NCBI RefSeq assembly: GCF_025336525.1
Contig: NZ_JAOCZP010000003.1
Coordinates: 620,001-684,000 of the forward strand
Length of the DNA: 64,000 nt
Source: Chelativorans salis
GTDB taxonomy: Bacteria > Pseudomonadota > Alphaproteobacteria > Rhizobiales > Rhizobiaceae
Reading direction: 5' to 3'
Each line of letters starts with the position of its first letter. Position 1 is the stretch's first letter. This document shows positions 36,508 through 45,849 of this stretch, piece by piece. The translations under genes were made by a program, and so were the position numbers. The notes beneath the pieces are model-generated. The model was not told the DNA's origin. It saw nothing but the letters and a program-made list of their open reading frames with translations, and searched no databases.

Positions 36508-37389
36508 TGTTCTTCCTTTCGTTTGTAACGGAATCTAACCGCTCGTTACAATTCGAGACTACAGCATTACCCCCTCCCTGTGAACCGCCACCGCCTCTTT
36601 TCCGGTTTTCCGCCATGTCGGCGGGCGGCATGCCCCCCTTCATCAGCCATCCCGGCGGGCGCTGCTCCCCCACTCCGCCGCGGTTCCTCCACCCCAACGC
36701 GCGCGTCATCCTGGAATGTGGACGAGTCACTGCATGGTTCCTCGGGTCAAGCCCGAGGATGACGATGGTAGGAAGGGCGGCGTAAATCGCCGAGGTTTGC
36801 GATTAGCCGCAACCTCAACACAACTCGTCATCCTCGGGCTTGACCCGAGGACCCATGCCTGAACAGCGATCACGGACACCAACTGGACCAACGATATGGA
36901 CCAAAGCGGGGATAAATTCCGCCCCTCGTTCCCGCCAACTGATTGATCCCCCACAACCTGCAAACTTTTCTCGCAGGAAAATTCGCCCCCCTGCCCAAGC
37001 CGCCCCTATCATAGCCCCATCGCTCTCGCGGGAACCGGGTCCGGACCGGGGATCAGGGAGGGCGGCGGAGACCTCCCCCTTCGGGCTGCCGGTGCCCGGA
37101 GGCCTGAGGGCCCGCGACAGGCCGGCGGTGCCGGAGGCGCTACAGACAAGCGTCGCCGGCATTGCGGAGAAGCCGCCAGGCTTCCCGTCCGGCCCGGCAA
37201 AGCCCCCCAATCGGGTGCAGCCGGGAAGGGCGGGGGGCCGGGTGACCGGCCGACCGTCGGGACAGACTTCGGCGGGGCGCGTTGGACGCGCCTTAAAAAT
37301 AAATAGAGTGGCTCGGACAACGCGCCCCGCTTCCCAACCTATCAAATGGCCAGACGGTGAGAACCGGGCGTGGCAACGATGGCGCGCGC
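36508..37389. other. Gene-free GC-rich region
   Basis: No convincing gene in 882 bases. It holds a palindrome at 36732-36858 and, from about 37040 to 37300, a very GC-rich block with long translation-open frames on both strands but no ribosome site or domain. I recall similar blocks between genes in related genomes, so it may be a dispersed repeat; this is not verifiable here. Confidence 0.5.
36732..36858. repeat. Palindromic repeat, CCTCGGGCTTGACCC type
   Basis: Arms at 36732-36764 and 36826-36858 are 33 bases with two mismatches. The core CTCGGGTCAAGCCCGAGGAT is itself a hairpin. This type is frequent in Rhizobiales genomes by my recollection. It is flanked by no gene on either side. Confidence 0.85.
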
Positions 37390-38202
37390 CTACCCGCCCC
37401 TTGCCGCAAGCGGGATGCAGAAGGGCCGTCCCGTCTCCTCGTCGGAGAGCACGCGGCAGTCGATGCCGAACACCTCGGCGATGCTGTCAGCGTGGAAGAC
37501 GCGGGTGACCGGGCCGGCGGCCGCCACCCGGCCCTCCTTGAGGAAGACGATGTCGTCGGCGAAGCGCGCAGCAAGGTTCAGGTCGTGCAGCACCACCACC
37601 ACCGTCTTGCCCTCCTCGTGGCTCAAGCCGCGCACCAGCGACAGCGTGTCGAGCGCGTGGGCGATGTCGAGGTGGTTGGTCGGCTCGTCGAGCAGGATCA
37701 CGGGTGCCGCCTGAGCGATCACCATGGCGATCCACACCCGCTGCATCTGCCCGCCCGACAGCGTGCCGATGGGCCGGTGGGCGAGATCGGCGAGGTCCGT
37801 CGCCGCCAGCGCCGCCTCCACCGCCTCGCGGTCGGCCGTCCCCTGCCGGGCAAGCCCGCGCCTGTGGGCGTAGCGGCCGAGGTTCACGAGGTCTAGAACC
37901 GTCATCTCCTCCGGGGCGCTCGGGCTCTGGCTCAACATGGCGATCTCGCGCGCCAGCGCCTTCGGCGCCCAGCCGGAGAGCGGCTTACCCTCGAGGAAGA
38001 CGCCGCCTTCCCTGAGCGGCAGCATGGCGCGCATGGCCTTGAGCACGGTCGACTTGCCGCAACCGTTGGGCCCGCAGAGTGCCGTCACCCGGCCGCGGGC
38101 GACGGAAAGGTCGAGGCTAGAGAAGACCAGCCGCTCGTCATAGCCGGCAGCGGCGGCGCTGAGCGCGAGGGTCTGGTCGTTGCTGCGTGACCGGTCATGC
38201 AT
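37390..38202 (-). CDS. Iron-siderophore ABC transporter, ATP-binding protein
   Basis: A 270-aa FecE/FhuC-type ATPase. Walker A is GPNGCGKST at 44-52, the signature is LSGGQMQR and Walker B is VILLDEPTNHLD, with the switch His in VVLHDLN. It is last in a three-gene operon and overlaps the preceding permease by eight bases. It powers uptake of an iron-siderophore complex across the inner membrane. Confidence 0.92.
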   Translation of the reverse strand: MHDRSRSNDQTLALSAAAAGYDERLVFSSLDLSVARGRVTALCGPNGCGKSTVLKAMRAMLPLREGGVFLEGKPLSGWAPKALAREIAMLSQSPSAPEEMTVLDLVNLGRYAHRRGLARQGTADREAVEAALAATDLADLAHRPIGTLSGGQMQRVWIAMVIAQAAPVILLDEPTNHLDIAHALDTLSLVRGLSHEEGKTVVVVLHDLNLAARFADDIVFLKEGRVAAAGPVTRVFHADSIAEVFGIDCRVLSDEETGRPFCIPLAARGG

Positions 38203-39238
38203 GGGCGCGGCCCGTCCTGAACAGGATGAAGAGGAAATAGGGAGCGCCGATCAGCGCGGTCGCCGCCCCCGTCGGCACCTCCAGCGGTGCGAAGGCGAGC
38301 CGCACCACGATATCGGCCAGCACCACCATCGCCGCCCCGACAAGCGCGCTGGCGGCGATCGCCGGCAGGGCGCGGGTGCCAACGAGAAGACGCGCGGCAT
38401 GCGGCGCCACCAGGCCGACAAAGCCGATGGCGCCGACGAAGGAGACGGCCGAGGCCGTCAGCACCACGGCGAGCGCGATGAGCAGTGCCTGCGTGCGCCT
38501 GACGGGGAGGCCCGAGGCCTCGGCGCTAGAGTCGTCGACGAGGAGCTGGTCCATGCGGGCTGTAAGAATGAGGAGCACGGGCAGGATGAGCGCCATCAGG
38601 CTTGCCAGCACCACGACATCGCTCCAGCGCGCCTCGTGGACGGAGCCGGCAAGCCAGATGGAGGCCTGGCTCGCCCGGTAGACCGGACCGACGATCATCA
38701 GAAGCGTCACCCCCGCCTTGGCGAGCGCCCCCAGCGCAAAGCCGTGCAGCACCAGGCCCACCGGGCCGCCGCCGGCGCCGCGCGCAAGCACGGCCACGAG
38801 CACGGCGAAGACGGCTGCCCCGACGGCCGCCGCCACCGGCTGCCAGTAGATGCTGACGGTGAGCGAATTGGCGGAATCGCTGAAGAGAAAGAGAAAGCCC
38901 ACCGCCCCGAGTGCGGCACCGTCGGAGATGCCGAGAACGGTGGGCGCTGCAAGAGGGTTTCGGGTGGCCCGTTGCAGGAGGAGGCCGGCAAGCGCCAGCG
39001 CCATGCCTGCAAGGGCGGAAAGCAGCACCCGCGGCGCTCTGAGGCCCCAGACGATCAGCCGGTCCGTCTCCGCCCCCTGCCCCACCAGCGCCGGCAAAAG
39101 GCGGTCGAGCGTCATCGAGGAACTGCCGAGCGCAACGCCCGTCACCGCCGCCGCGCCGAGCAGCAGGACAAGTGCCGCAAGCCTGCCCGCCCGCCCGTGC
39201 GCCGGCGCACGGGCTATCTCCGTCGCAACCGCCGTCAT
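38195..39238 (-). CDS. FecCD-type siderophore permease
   Basis: A 347-aa polytopic membrane protein of the FecCD family with about ten hydrophobic segments. Family motifs: WGLRAPRVLLSALAGMALAL, ATRNPLAAPTVLGISDGAA and FVGAIGFVGLVAPHAARLLV. Its ATG overlaps the stop of the upstream permease by four bases (ATGA). It forms the transmembrane pore with the permease at 39235. Confidence 0.93.
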   Translation of the reverse strand: MTAVATEIARAPAHGRAGRLAALVLLLGAAAVTGVALGSSSMTLDRLLPALVGQGAETDRLIVWGLRAPRVLLSALAGMALALAGLLLQRATRNPLAAPTVLGISDGAALGAVGFLFLFSDSANSLTVSIYWQPVAAAVGAAVFAVLVAVLARGAGGGPVGLVLHGFALGALAKAGVTLLMIVGPVYRASQASIWLAGSVHEARWSDVVVLASLMALILPVLLILTARMDQLLVDDSSAEASGLPVRRTQALLIALAVVLTASAVSFVGAIGFVGLVAPHAARLLVGTRALPAIAASALVGAAMVVLADIVVRLAFAPLEVPTGAATALIGAPYFLFILFRTGRAHA

Positions 39239-40218
39239 GCCGCCTCCAGCCGCGGCCGCCGGCGCAACAGCGCCAGGAGCACGGGCACGCCGATCATGGC
39301 GAGCACCGAGCCGACCGGCGCCTCTGTCGGATAGACGACGAAGCGCGAAAGAATATCCGCCAAAAGCGCCAGAACGGCGCCCGCGAGCATCGACAGCGGG
39401 ATCAGCGCGGCATGTCCCCGCGCCCCCATGCGCCGCGCCACATGCGGCGCGGCGAGGCCGACAAAGGCCACCGGCCCGGCGATGGCGACGCAGACGCCGG
39501 CAAGTAGTGCCGCCCCGGCAACCGCCGTGCTCCGCGCCGCCGCCACCGGCAGGCCCAGCGCCCCCGCGGTGGCATCGTCGGCGGTCAGAACGTCGAGAGA
39601 CCGCGCGTAGAAGAGGCAGAGAATAGCGATCACGGAGATGACGGCAGCGGCCGGCACGATCGTCCACAACTCGCCATAGGCAAAGGAGCCGGAGAGCCAG
39701 AACAGAAGCTCCTCCATCGAGCGCTCCTGCGAGACAAGCACAATCTGCGTCCCCGACATCAAGAGTGCCGCGATGACGAAGCCGGCCAGAAGGAGATGCA
39801 GCGGCGCAGCACCGCCGCCGAGGCGCGCCACGCCGTAAACGGTTGCGGCAGCAAGCATGGCGCCCCCGCAAGCGGCAAGCATGACCGGCAGCATGAGTTG
39901 CTCGCCCGTAAAGGTAACCAGTAGAACGGCAGCAAACGCCCCGCCCGCATTCACGCCCATCAGCCCCGGCTCGGCCAGCACGTTGCGCGTGACCGTCTGC
40001 ATCAACAGCCCCGACAACGCCAACCCCGCCCCGACGGTGACGGCGATCAGCGTGCGTGGTAGGCGCAGCGTGGTGACGATCAACGCGGCCTGGTCGGTTC
40101 CGCCCTCCGTCAGCGCACGCCACACTTCCGCCGGCGGCGTAAAACGGACACCGAAGTGCAAGCTGGAAAGAGCCAGAAGCGGCAGCGCGAGGAGGAGCGC
40201 GAGGGTCGAGCGTGTCAT
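39235..40218 (-). CDS. FecCD-type siderophore permease
   Basis: A 327-aa FecCD permease, first gene of the operon. Motifs: LRLPRTLIAVTVGAGLALSG, TRNVLAEPGLMGVNAGGAFA and AIAGPVAFVGLAAPHVAR. About nine or ten membrane helices. The promoter region carries a TGA-N9-TCA iron-response box at 40251-40265. The divergent gene at 40334 encodes the binding protein. Confidence 0.93.
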   Translation of the reverse strand: MTRSTLALLLALPLLALSSLHFGVRFTPPAEVWRALTEGGTDQAALIVTTLRLPRTLIAVTVGAGLALSGLLMQTVTRNVLAEPGLMGVNAGGAFAAVLLVTFTGEQLMLPVMLAACGGAMLAAATVYGVARLGGGAAPLHLLLAGFVIAALLMSGTQIVLVSQERSMEELLFWLSGSFAYGELWTIVPAAAVISVIAILCLFYARSLDVLTADDATAGALGLPVAAARSTAVAGAALLAGVCVAIAGPVAFVGLAAPHVARRMGARGHAALIPLSMLAGAVLALLADILSRFVVYPTEAPVGSVLAMIGVPVLLALLRRRPRLEAA

Positions 40219-40250
40219 GAACAGTCTCCGCTCCCGTCGTTTTCATAAGA

Positions 40251-40265
40251 TGATTTGCAAAGTCA
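40251..40265. promoter_or_regulatory. Candidate RirA iron-responsive (IRO) box
   Basis: TGATTTGCAAAGTCA fits the TGA-N9-TCA consensus of the iron-responsive operator used by RirA in Rhizobiaceae. It overlaps a TTGACT -35-like element on the minus strand. A second inverted pair AGTCAA-N8-TTGACT is at 40261-40280. It sits between divergent siderophore genes, as expected for iron repression. Confidence 0.6.
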
Positions 40266-40333
40266 ACTTCTAACTTGACTCGGTCCGTCAGTATTTGCAT
40301 CACCGGCCAACCGTTCTCGAAGGGGAAGAAGCG

Positions 40334-41239
40334 ATGCACAAGCTCATGAAACTAATGGCGGCAGCGGCATTCCTGCTCGTCCCACTGGCCGCGGAAGCGG
40401 CCGAGGTCCCCCATGCCATGGGCACAACGGAAGTACCGGACGAGCCGAAACGCATAGTCGTGCTGACGAACGAGGGGACGGAGGCGGTTCTGTCGCTGGG
40501 CATTCAGCCGGTGGGAGCGGCGAATTCGTGGACGGGCGACCCGTGGTATCCGCACATCACGGAGCTGATGGAGGACGCTGCGCCGGTGGGCAAGGAAAGT
40601 GCGGTCAACCTGGAGCTCGTGGCGGCGCTTCAGCCCGACCTCATCCTCGGCAACAAGACACGCCACGAGGCGATCTACCCGCACCTCACCGCCATAGCGC
40701 CGACGGTCTTCTCGGAGCGGCTGCGCGGCGACTGGCGCGAGAACTTCGAGCTTTATGCCGAGGCAGTCGGCAAGCCGGAGGAAGGCGCGCGGCAGCTTGA
40801 GGCCTTCGACGCCCACGTCGCCGAACTGCGCGAGAAGCTGGGCGACAAGACGGAGGAGCGCATCAGCATCGTACGCATGATGGCGGGCCAGATCCGCATC
40901 TACCAGAAAGACAGCTTCTCAGGCTTTATCCTCGAGCAGATCGGTTTCCGCCGTCCTCCCAACCAGGATGTCGACGAGTTTGCGCTCCGGGTCGGCAAGG
41001 AGAGCATTCCGGACATGGAGGGCGACAGGCTGTTCCATTTCACCTACGAGACGGGTGATGGCGAAGGCGAGAAGGCAACGCAGGAAGTGCTGAGCGATCC
41101 GCTGTGGCAGAGTCTGGATGTGGTGAAGGCCGGTAAGGTGCATGCCGTCGATGATGTCATCTGGAATACGGCCGGCGGGATTCTCGCCGCGCACCTGATG
41201 CTCGACGATATCGCCCGCATTTACGGTGTAGCGGATTAA
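40334..41239 (+). CDS. Iron-siderophore ABC transporter, substrate-binding protein
   Basis: A 301-aa periplasmic protein with a signal peptide (MKLMAAAAFLLVPLAAEAAE) and no lipobox Cys. The PF01497 fold is visible: PKRIVVLTNEGTEAVLSLGI, LELVAALQPDLILGN and a C-terminal WNTAGGILAAHLMLDD. The ATG at 40334 was chosen over the open frame at 40295 because the signal peptide starts there and AGGGGAAG precedes it. Divergent from its permease operon. Confidence 0.9.
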   Translation: MHKLMKLMAAAAFLLVPLAAEAAEVPHAMGTTEVPDEPKRIVVLTNEGTEAVLSLGIQPVGAANSWTGDPWYPHITELMEDAAPVGKESAVNLELVAALQPDLILGNKTRHEAIYPHLTAIAPTVFSERLRGDWRENFELYAEAVGKPEEGARQLEAFDAHVAELREKLGDKTEERISIVRMMAGQIRIYQKDSFSGFILEQIGFRRPPNQDVDEFALRVGKESIPDMEGDRLFHFTYETGDGEGEKATQEVLSDPLWQSLDVVKAGKVHAVDDVIWNTAGGILAAHLMLDDIARIYGVAD

Positions 41240-41246
41240 ACTTCTC

Positions 41247-41274
41247 TTCCCTCCCCACGAAGGGGGAGGGAAGA
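41247..41274. terminator. Hairpin between siderophore-binding and beta-barrel genes
   Basis: An 11-bp inverted repeat (CTTCCCTCCCC/GGGGAGGGAAG) with a six-base spacer lies between two convergent genes. It is suitable as a bidirectional stop or is one of the GGGGGAGGG-type repeats. Confidence 0.65.
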
Positions 41275-41304
41275 AGGCGGCCCGCCGTCCCCCGCCTAGC
41301 CTTG

Positions 41305-44300
41305 TCAGAACTTGCCGACGACGTTCAGGAATGGTCCGCGGTCGTCCAAGGTGAGGTCGCGCAGATCGTCTGAGAAGCGGCCGAAATTGTAGCCAGCGCC
41401 GACCTTGAAGTTGTTGCCGACATGCCGGTACAGGGCGGCAAGCAGACCGTAGTCGACGGTCTTGATATCCGGCGTGAAGAAGGCACGGCCTTCCAGAAGG
41501 GCATCCCACTCCTTCACGATGTGAAGATCGGTACGCACGACACCCAGATGCGCGACTGAATCCTGCCACTCACCGAGCGTTTTGGATTCGCTGTTGCGAT
41601 AGCGGATCTGGCCGAAGCGTGCGCCGTACTTGCCGCCAATCGACAGCCAGGGCAGAACGTCGTAGGTCACGTCCGCAGAGACAATGTGGCTGCGCTGCAG
41701 CGGACCGTTGGTGCCGCCACCGGACAGCAACGACGATATCTGGTCGTTACCCGGCAGGTCATAGAGGAAGGTATAGCGGGCCAATGCATTGAGGCGATCG
41801 TCGAGGATCGGTCTGTAGGCATAGCCGAGCGAGGCCTCAACGTAGTCACCGTCGTAGAAGACACCGGCATCCGATTCGGAGACCACCGCATCGACATTGG
41901 CAAGCAACCGGCCGCTCTCGTGATGGCTCCAGGTGCCGCCGCTCGACAATAGGTAAGTGTTGCGGTCGCGCGTTTTGTCGTCGGACCGCTCGAAGCGCGC
42001 CTCACCACGGACGCGGCCCTTCAAACCCAACTCCTCATCGTTATACCCGACGGCAAGCGAGGCGGCATAGCGATCGAAGTCGGAGCGCTCCTTCCCCGTC
42101 TTTGGGTCGATGCGATCGTCCATGACACGGCCCACCTCCGCGCCGCCGTCGACGGTCCACATGGCGTCGGGTGTGTAGACCACGCCATAGGTCTGTGCCA
42201 GCGAACGGCGGCGACCGAACAGGTCGTAGTTATTCTCCGCATAAGCGGAGGTGACGTCGTCGATGCGCTTGCGCACACCGCCGACGACGGCGCCGCGATC
42301 CACGCCATCGAGCACGTCGCTGCGGGTGAGATCGAAGGAGCGGTCCGGGTCGAGGCGGTAGCCGATGTAGTAGTGGTCCTCGGCTGTTGGGTTGTAGGTA
42401 ACATTGGCAAGGCCGCCGAAGCCGCGGTTGCCGTGGGAGACCTCGCCTTCGACGCCGATCTTCTCGGTCAACCTGACCTGTGCGCCGAGGCCGTAGCGGT
42501 CATTTTTGTAGATATCGCCGTCACGCTCCATCGTCGATTGGGCGAAACCGTAATACAGGTAGTCGGCGTTCTGGCGGTAATCCACGCGAACGCCGGCGTC
42601 CATGCGCTTGCCGTCATACCCCTTCTTTCCTGACTTGGTGGCCTGCGGCGAGCGGAGCTTGGTGTAGGAAACGCCGAAGGATGCCTTCCAGTAATTGTCG
42701 AACTGCCAGCTAACCGTAAGGTCGCTGTCGCGCTTGCTCTGACCGCCATCGTCTTTCAGTTCATCATAGGAGGCACCAATCTCCACGTCTCCGGTGATCG
42801 GCAGGGAGACGTGCCCGCCCCAGATACGGCGATCGTGCCTCAGTTGCTCGGTGATGGTGGAGAAGTTGGCATCCTTGGATTCGTAGTAGGCGCCAGCCTT
42901 GCCGCCAACACCATAGCGGTTGAAGTCCGCCAGATCGACTTGGCCTTCGACCATCCAGGCCTCGGCCGAGCGACCGCCGGAGGGTGATCTGTTGTTGATG
43001 GTCAGACCACCGTCGGTCGAATAGGTGGAACCGAATCCAGGCCCCTTCGACTGTGCAATTTCCGCTTCAAGATAGGTCGTGTCGGAGCGGCGCAGCAGAA
43101 GGTCGGCGCCGATAGCCTTCTGGTCGGCTTCGCCGGTTTTCTCATTCATGCCGGTGACGCCAATGCGCAGCCGGTCGCCCAACCAGCGCTGGACGCGGCC
43201 GCCATAGACATAGCCGTCCAGATCGCCGGCTCTCGGCTCGTATTCGTATTGAACGATGAGATACTGCTTGCTTTCGCCGAGTGCGCCGTCGCGTACCGGG
43301 CCCAGGCCCAGCGTGCTCGAAGACAGGGGGCGCTTCAGGATGACGACGCCCTGCAGATAGTCGAAGGTGTAGTCTTCGCCTTCCTTCAGAAAGCGCCGCT
43401 CCACGAGGCGGCCCGTCAGCCCGTCACGCGTCTCCACCGAGATTGTCTCGGAGCCTATGGTGATGTCCTGGCGCTTGAGGAAATAAGCGGAACCGCCGGT
43501 GCCCAGGAACTCGTCACGCTGGGGCAGCGTGTCCGGCAAGGCGGCATAAAGGTCCACCCTGCCCTTGCGCTCGCCGAAGGAGGTCGTGCCCTGCGAGCGG
43601 TAAACGGCGTTGGCGCCATAGAGCCCGCGGTCGGAGGAAAGAAACCGCGTACCCTCGATGCGGGTCTTGTAGTTGCCCCACATGATATGGCTGTCGCCAC
43701 GCTCCAGGCGCACATAGAACTTGCCCTGCGTAGGTGCATCCTCGACCGAGGTCGAATCGTCGCCGTAGACCGGGTAGTACTTGTCCGGATCGATGCGGCG
43801 CAAGAGTTCCTGCGCGTCCTTGGCATCCATGTGGTTGAACAGGCTTTTGATCTCGTTTTCGCCGGTGTCGGCGGCGGCCGTCAGAAGATACTTTCCCTTG
43901 ATCTTGCCCTTCAGGTAGAAGGCCAGCCGACCCTTCTTGTAGTACTTGTCGTACTCATCGGTGCGCACGGCCTCGATGCCGGGATCGCCGGTCCGCTTGC
44001 CGACGGTGAAATCGGCCAGAGCCACGTAGAACCACTCGTTGGTGGGGATATTGACGTCTCGGCTGAAATACAGGCCCCCGGCCTTCATCGGGCCGTCGAC
44101 GGCGATGTCCACCACATGGTCGCCCGGCGGCAGGATGCGCTGGGTGACGAAGGCACCCTTGGGATCGATAGGGATGGGTTCGTCGAACACGTGGATGCCG
44201 TAGCCTTCCGGCACGTTACGGCCGTAGACAGTGACGGCGCCGCCGTGAACGGGAATGTTGCGGAAGGCGGTGCGGTCCTCCGCCAGGCCCGGCGCCACTG

Positions 44301-45057
44301 CGTCGCCGGAATCCCGCGGCAGGTCATTGTCGGTGCGCGCGATCGTCAGCGGCAGCGTTTCATCGAGCCGCCCCTCCTCGTCATAGACACGCAGCACGTA
44401 GCTGTACTCACCGGCGCCGCCGGTCGGCATAACCCAGTCGGCCAGGCTGTTTGGCTGCGTGGGGATGATGTCGATCGGCTTGCGCGAAGGGTTGGGACCC
44501 TCGCGGAAGATACGGATTTCCGCCCGACCGATAAAGGCCGGATAGTTGGTGGTGGAAACGAAGGTGATGGCCTCACCGGCTTTGAATGTGTGGCTGATTG
44601 GTACCGTCGACACGTTCAGGAGCGGCTGCTGGTCGAGCCCGTCGAATTTGAGCTGGATGTCCACCGCGCTGAGGTCGACATCCGTCTTGCGCTGCCGCTC
44701 AACGGGCCGCGCTGTGGAATCGACGCCGAAGGCACCCTCGTCCTGGATAATCCCGGACTCATCCACAACCTGGCCGTCAACACTGATCTTGAAGGGGATG
44801 CCGGTCTGATCGGCGAGCGATTCCTGCTCGAGATTTGGCGTGATGGGCAGACGTCCGGTGGTGCTGCGGTCGAGCATCTTGCCGCGCATGGCCGAGGGGC
44901 AATCATCCTCAACGCATTCTGCCTCCATGCCTTCGGTGGCCGCCGCAGCATTCTCGTCGTCCAGCAACCAGTCGGCGGCGAAACTTGGCTGACTCACCAA
45001 CATGACGGCGACAATCGCACTCGTCGCCCGGAGAAATTGATCGCGTGCATAAGTCAT
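41305..45057 (-). CDS. Large outer-membrane beta-barrel protein
   Basis: A 1250-aa protein with a signal peptide (RATSAIVAVMLVSQPSFAAD). An N-terminal region of about 350 residues is rich in beta-sandwich-like text (VYGRNVPEGYGIHVFDEPIP). The rest alternates aromatic and polar residues in amphipathic strands and ends GPFLNVVGKF, with a terminal Phe typical of outer-membrane proteins. There is no obvious TonB box or plug. Start ATG 45057 is favoured by the signal peptide; another at 45102 is possible. It lies downstream of the DUF11 surface-protein gene and is probably functionally linked. Exact role unknown. Confidence 0.72.
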   Translation of the reverse strand: MTYARDQFLRATSAIVAVMLVSQPSFAADWLLDDENAAAATEGMEAECVEDDCPSAMRGKMLDRSTTGRLPITPNLEQESLADQTGIPFKISVDGQVVDESGIIQDEGAFGVDSTARPVERQRKTDVDLSAVDIQLKFDGLDQQPLLNVSTVPISHTFKAGEAITFVSTTNYPAFIGRAEIRIFREGPNPSRKPIDIIPTQPNSLADWVMPTGGAGEYSYVLRVYDEEGRLDETLPLTIARTDNDLPRDSGDAVAPGLAEDRTAFRNIPVHGGAVTVYGRNVPEGYGIHVFDEPIPIDPKGAFVTQRILPPGDHVVDIAVDGPMKAGGLYFSRDVNIPTNEWFYVALADFTVGKRTGDPGIEAVRTDEYDKYYKKGRLAFYLKGKIKGKYLLTAAADTGENEIKSLFNHMDAKDAQELLRRIDPDKYYPVYGDDSTSVEDAPTQGKFYVRLERGDSHIMWGNYKTRIEGTRFLSSDRGLYGANAVYRSQGTTSFGERKGRVDLYAALPDTLPQRDEFLGTGGSAYFLKRQDITIGSETISVETRDGLTGRLVERRFLKEGEDYTFDYLQGVVILKRPLSSSTLGLGPVRDGALGESKQYLIVQYEYEPRAGDLDGYVYGGRVQRWLGDRLRIGVTGMNEKTGEADQKAIGADLLLRRSDTTYLEAEIAQSKGPGFGSTYSTDGGLTINNRSPSGGRSAEAWMVEGQVDLADFNRYGVGGKAGAYYESKDANFSTITEQLRHDRRIWGGHVSLPITGDVEIGASYDELKDDGGQSKRDSDLTVSWQFDNYWKASFGVSYTKLRSPQATKSGKKGYDGKRMDAGVRVDYRQNADYLYYGFAQSTMERDGDIYKNDRYGLGAQVRLTEKIGVEGEVSHGNRGFGGLANVTYNPTAEDHYYIGYRLDPDRSFDLTRSDVLDGVDRGAVVGGVRKRIDDVTSAYAENNYDLFGRRRSLAQTYGVVYTPDAMWTVDGGAEVGRVMDDRIDPKTGKERSDFDRYAASLAVGYNDEELGLKGRVRGEARFERSDDKTRDRNTYLLSSGGTWSHHESGRLLANVDAVVSESDAGVFYDGDYVEASLGYAYRPILDDRLNALARYTFLYDLPGNDQISSLLSGGGTNGPLQRSHIVSADVTYDVLPWLSIGGKYGARFGQIRYRNSESKTLGEWQDSVAHLGVVRTDLHIVKEWDALLEGRAFFTPDIKTVDYGLLAALYRHVGNNFKVGAGYNFGRFSDDLRDLTLDDRGPFLNVVGKF

Positions 45058-45112
45058 GATGTGATACCCGCTGTTCTTGCTCGTGTTGATGGTCGGTCTC
45101 ATTCCGGTGTCT

Positions 45113-45622
45113 CTAATGCTGGTTTCGATTTCGATCCGGCAGCAGTGGCCGCATGATAAGTTTGCGGCCCGTGGGCGGCCGTCGGCAGCAACTAGCGAAC
45201 CTGAGCGCCAACCTCTCCCATTCCTGATCCTTGGCTGCGGCAGCTCGGTTTACATCTGTGGTGTGGCAGCACCGCCCGACGTATAGGAAGGCGGGCAACG
45301 ATTCGGTCAGTTGCGAAGGTGTATGTTTACGGTATCTGCGAACCGCTCCCGCTGCCGGCATCCCCGTTGCTGGTGCGGCGCAGGCACATGAAAGATGCGG
45401 GCGGCGACCGCAGATGGCCCAGCAGCCACCGCCAGGCGGCGCGGCCTCCTCGAAACCCGGATTGAGGAAGCTACGCTGCGGTTGCGTTCTTGATGCCGTA
45501 GTCGCGCCGAAGACGATTGCTGCGGCGTCAAGAACCCCGGCCGCCTTCAAACGCGGCATTGGCCACCAATCCGAACTCGGATGATCACCATGAATATGCG
45601 TAACGCGGGTATTGTCTTTCAT
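45113..45622 (-). pseudogene. Probable decayed N-terminus of a surface-protein paralogue
   Basis: Read on the minus strand from an ATG at 45622 with GGAAGG upstream. The product has a signal-peptide-like stretch (LKAAGVLDAAAIVFGATTAS) followed by FLNPGFEEAAPPGGGC. This can be aligned with the start of the DUF11 protein at 50369 (LKVAAFAVAATVVG then FSNLDFEIPDGSC). Beyond that the frame loses surface-protein character. I read it as the decayed 5' end of a duplicated gene; the similarity is short and only visual. Confidence 0.35.
45326..45336. promoter_or_regulatory. TTTACGGTA-like site
   Basis: TTTACGGTATC near-palindrome about 270 bases upstream of the beta-barrel gene start, inside one 33-bp direct repeat. 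It is one of three related sites in this locus and a candidate operator. Confidence 0.35.
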
Positions 45623-45734
45623 CACGTCGCCTTCCCTGTCGCCGCAAAGGACATGTGATTTGCGGTCGTTGCGGGCGCTTTCCCCCAATGCATAGGAGAA
45701 AGACAGTGCTTCGATCAGTTGCGATCGAGTAGGG

Positions 45735-45751
45735 TTACGGTAGATGTACGC
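45735..45751. promoter_or_regulatory. GCGTACATYTACCGTAA site, minus-strand copy
   Basis: The minus strand reads GCGTACATCTACCGTAA, differing by one base from the plus-strand sequence at 50612-50628. The copies flank the DUF11 gene in opposite orientation. It is a candidate shared regulator site. Confidence 0.4.
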
Positions 45752-45849
45752 TTTGCTCTTCTCGGGCGTGTACTCTGGCCGAGATGGCGGGGGTCGCCGG
45801 CTCACCGCGTATGGCGAGGGGCCGGCTTCCGGTCATGCCAATGGCCGCT

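Larger units (their letters stand above)
45058..45849. other. Intergenic with repeat elements and gene remnant
   Basis: This 792-bp stretch between the beta-barrel gene and the broken surface-protein gene contains two 33-bp direct copies (45302-45334 and 45710-45742, 27 of 33 bases identical), each ending in a TTACGGTA motif. Between the copies lies an apparent decayed 5' gene fragment (see the separate entry). The right-hand copy contains most of an inverted 17-base match to the DUF11 promoter region. Confidence 0.6.

Noticed and set aside
36815-37345. 176-codon minus-strand frame in the GC-rich block
   Set aside because: No ribosome site; Pro/Gly/Arg-rich composition typical of non-coding GC-rich DNA.
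43249-45156. 635-codon plus-strand frame opposite the beta-barrel gene
   Set aside because: The signal peptide and amphipathic strands are on the minus strand.
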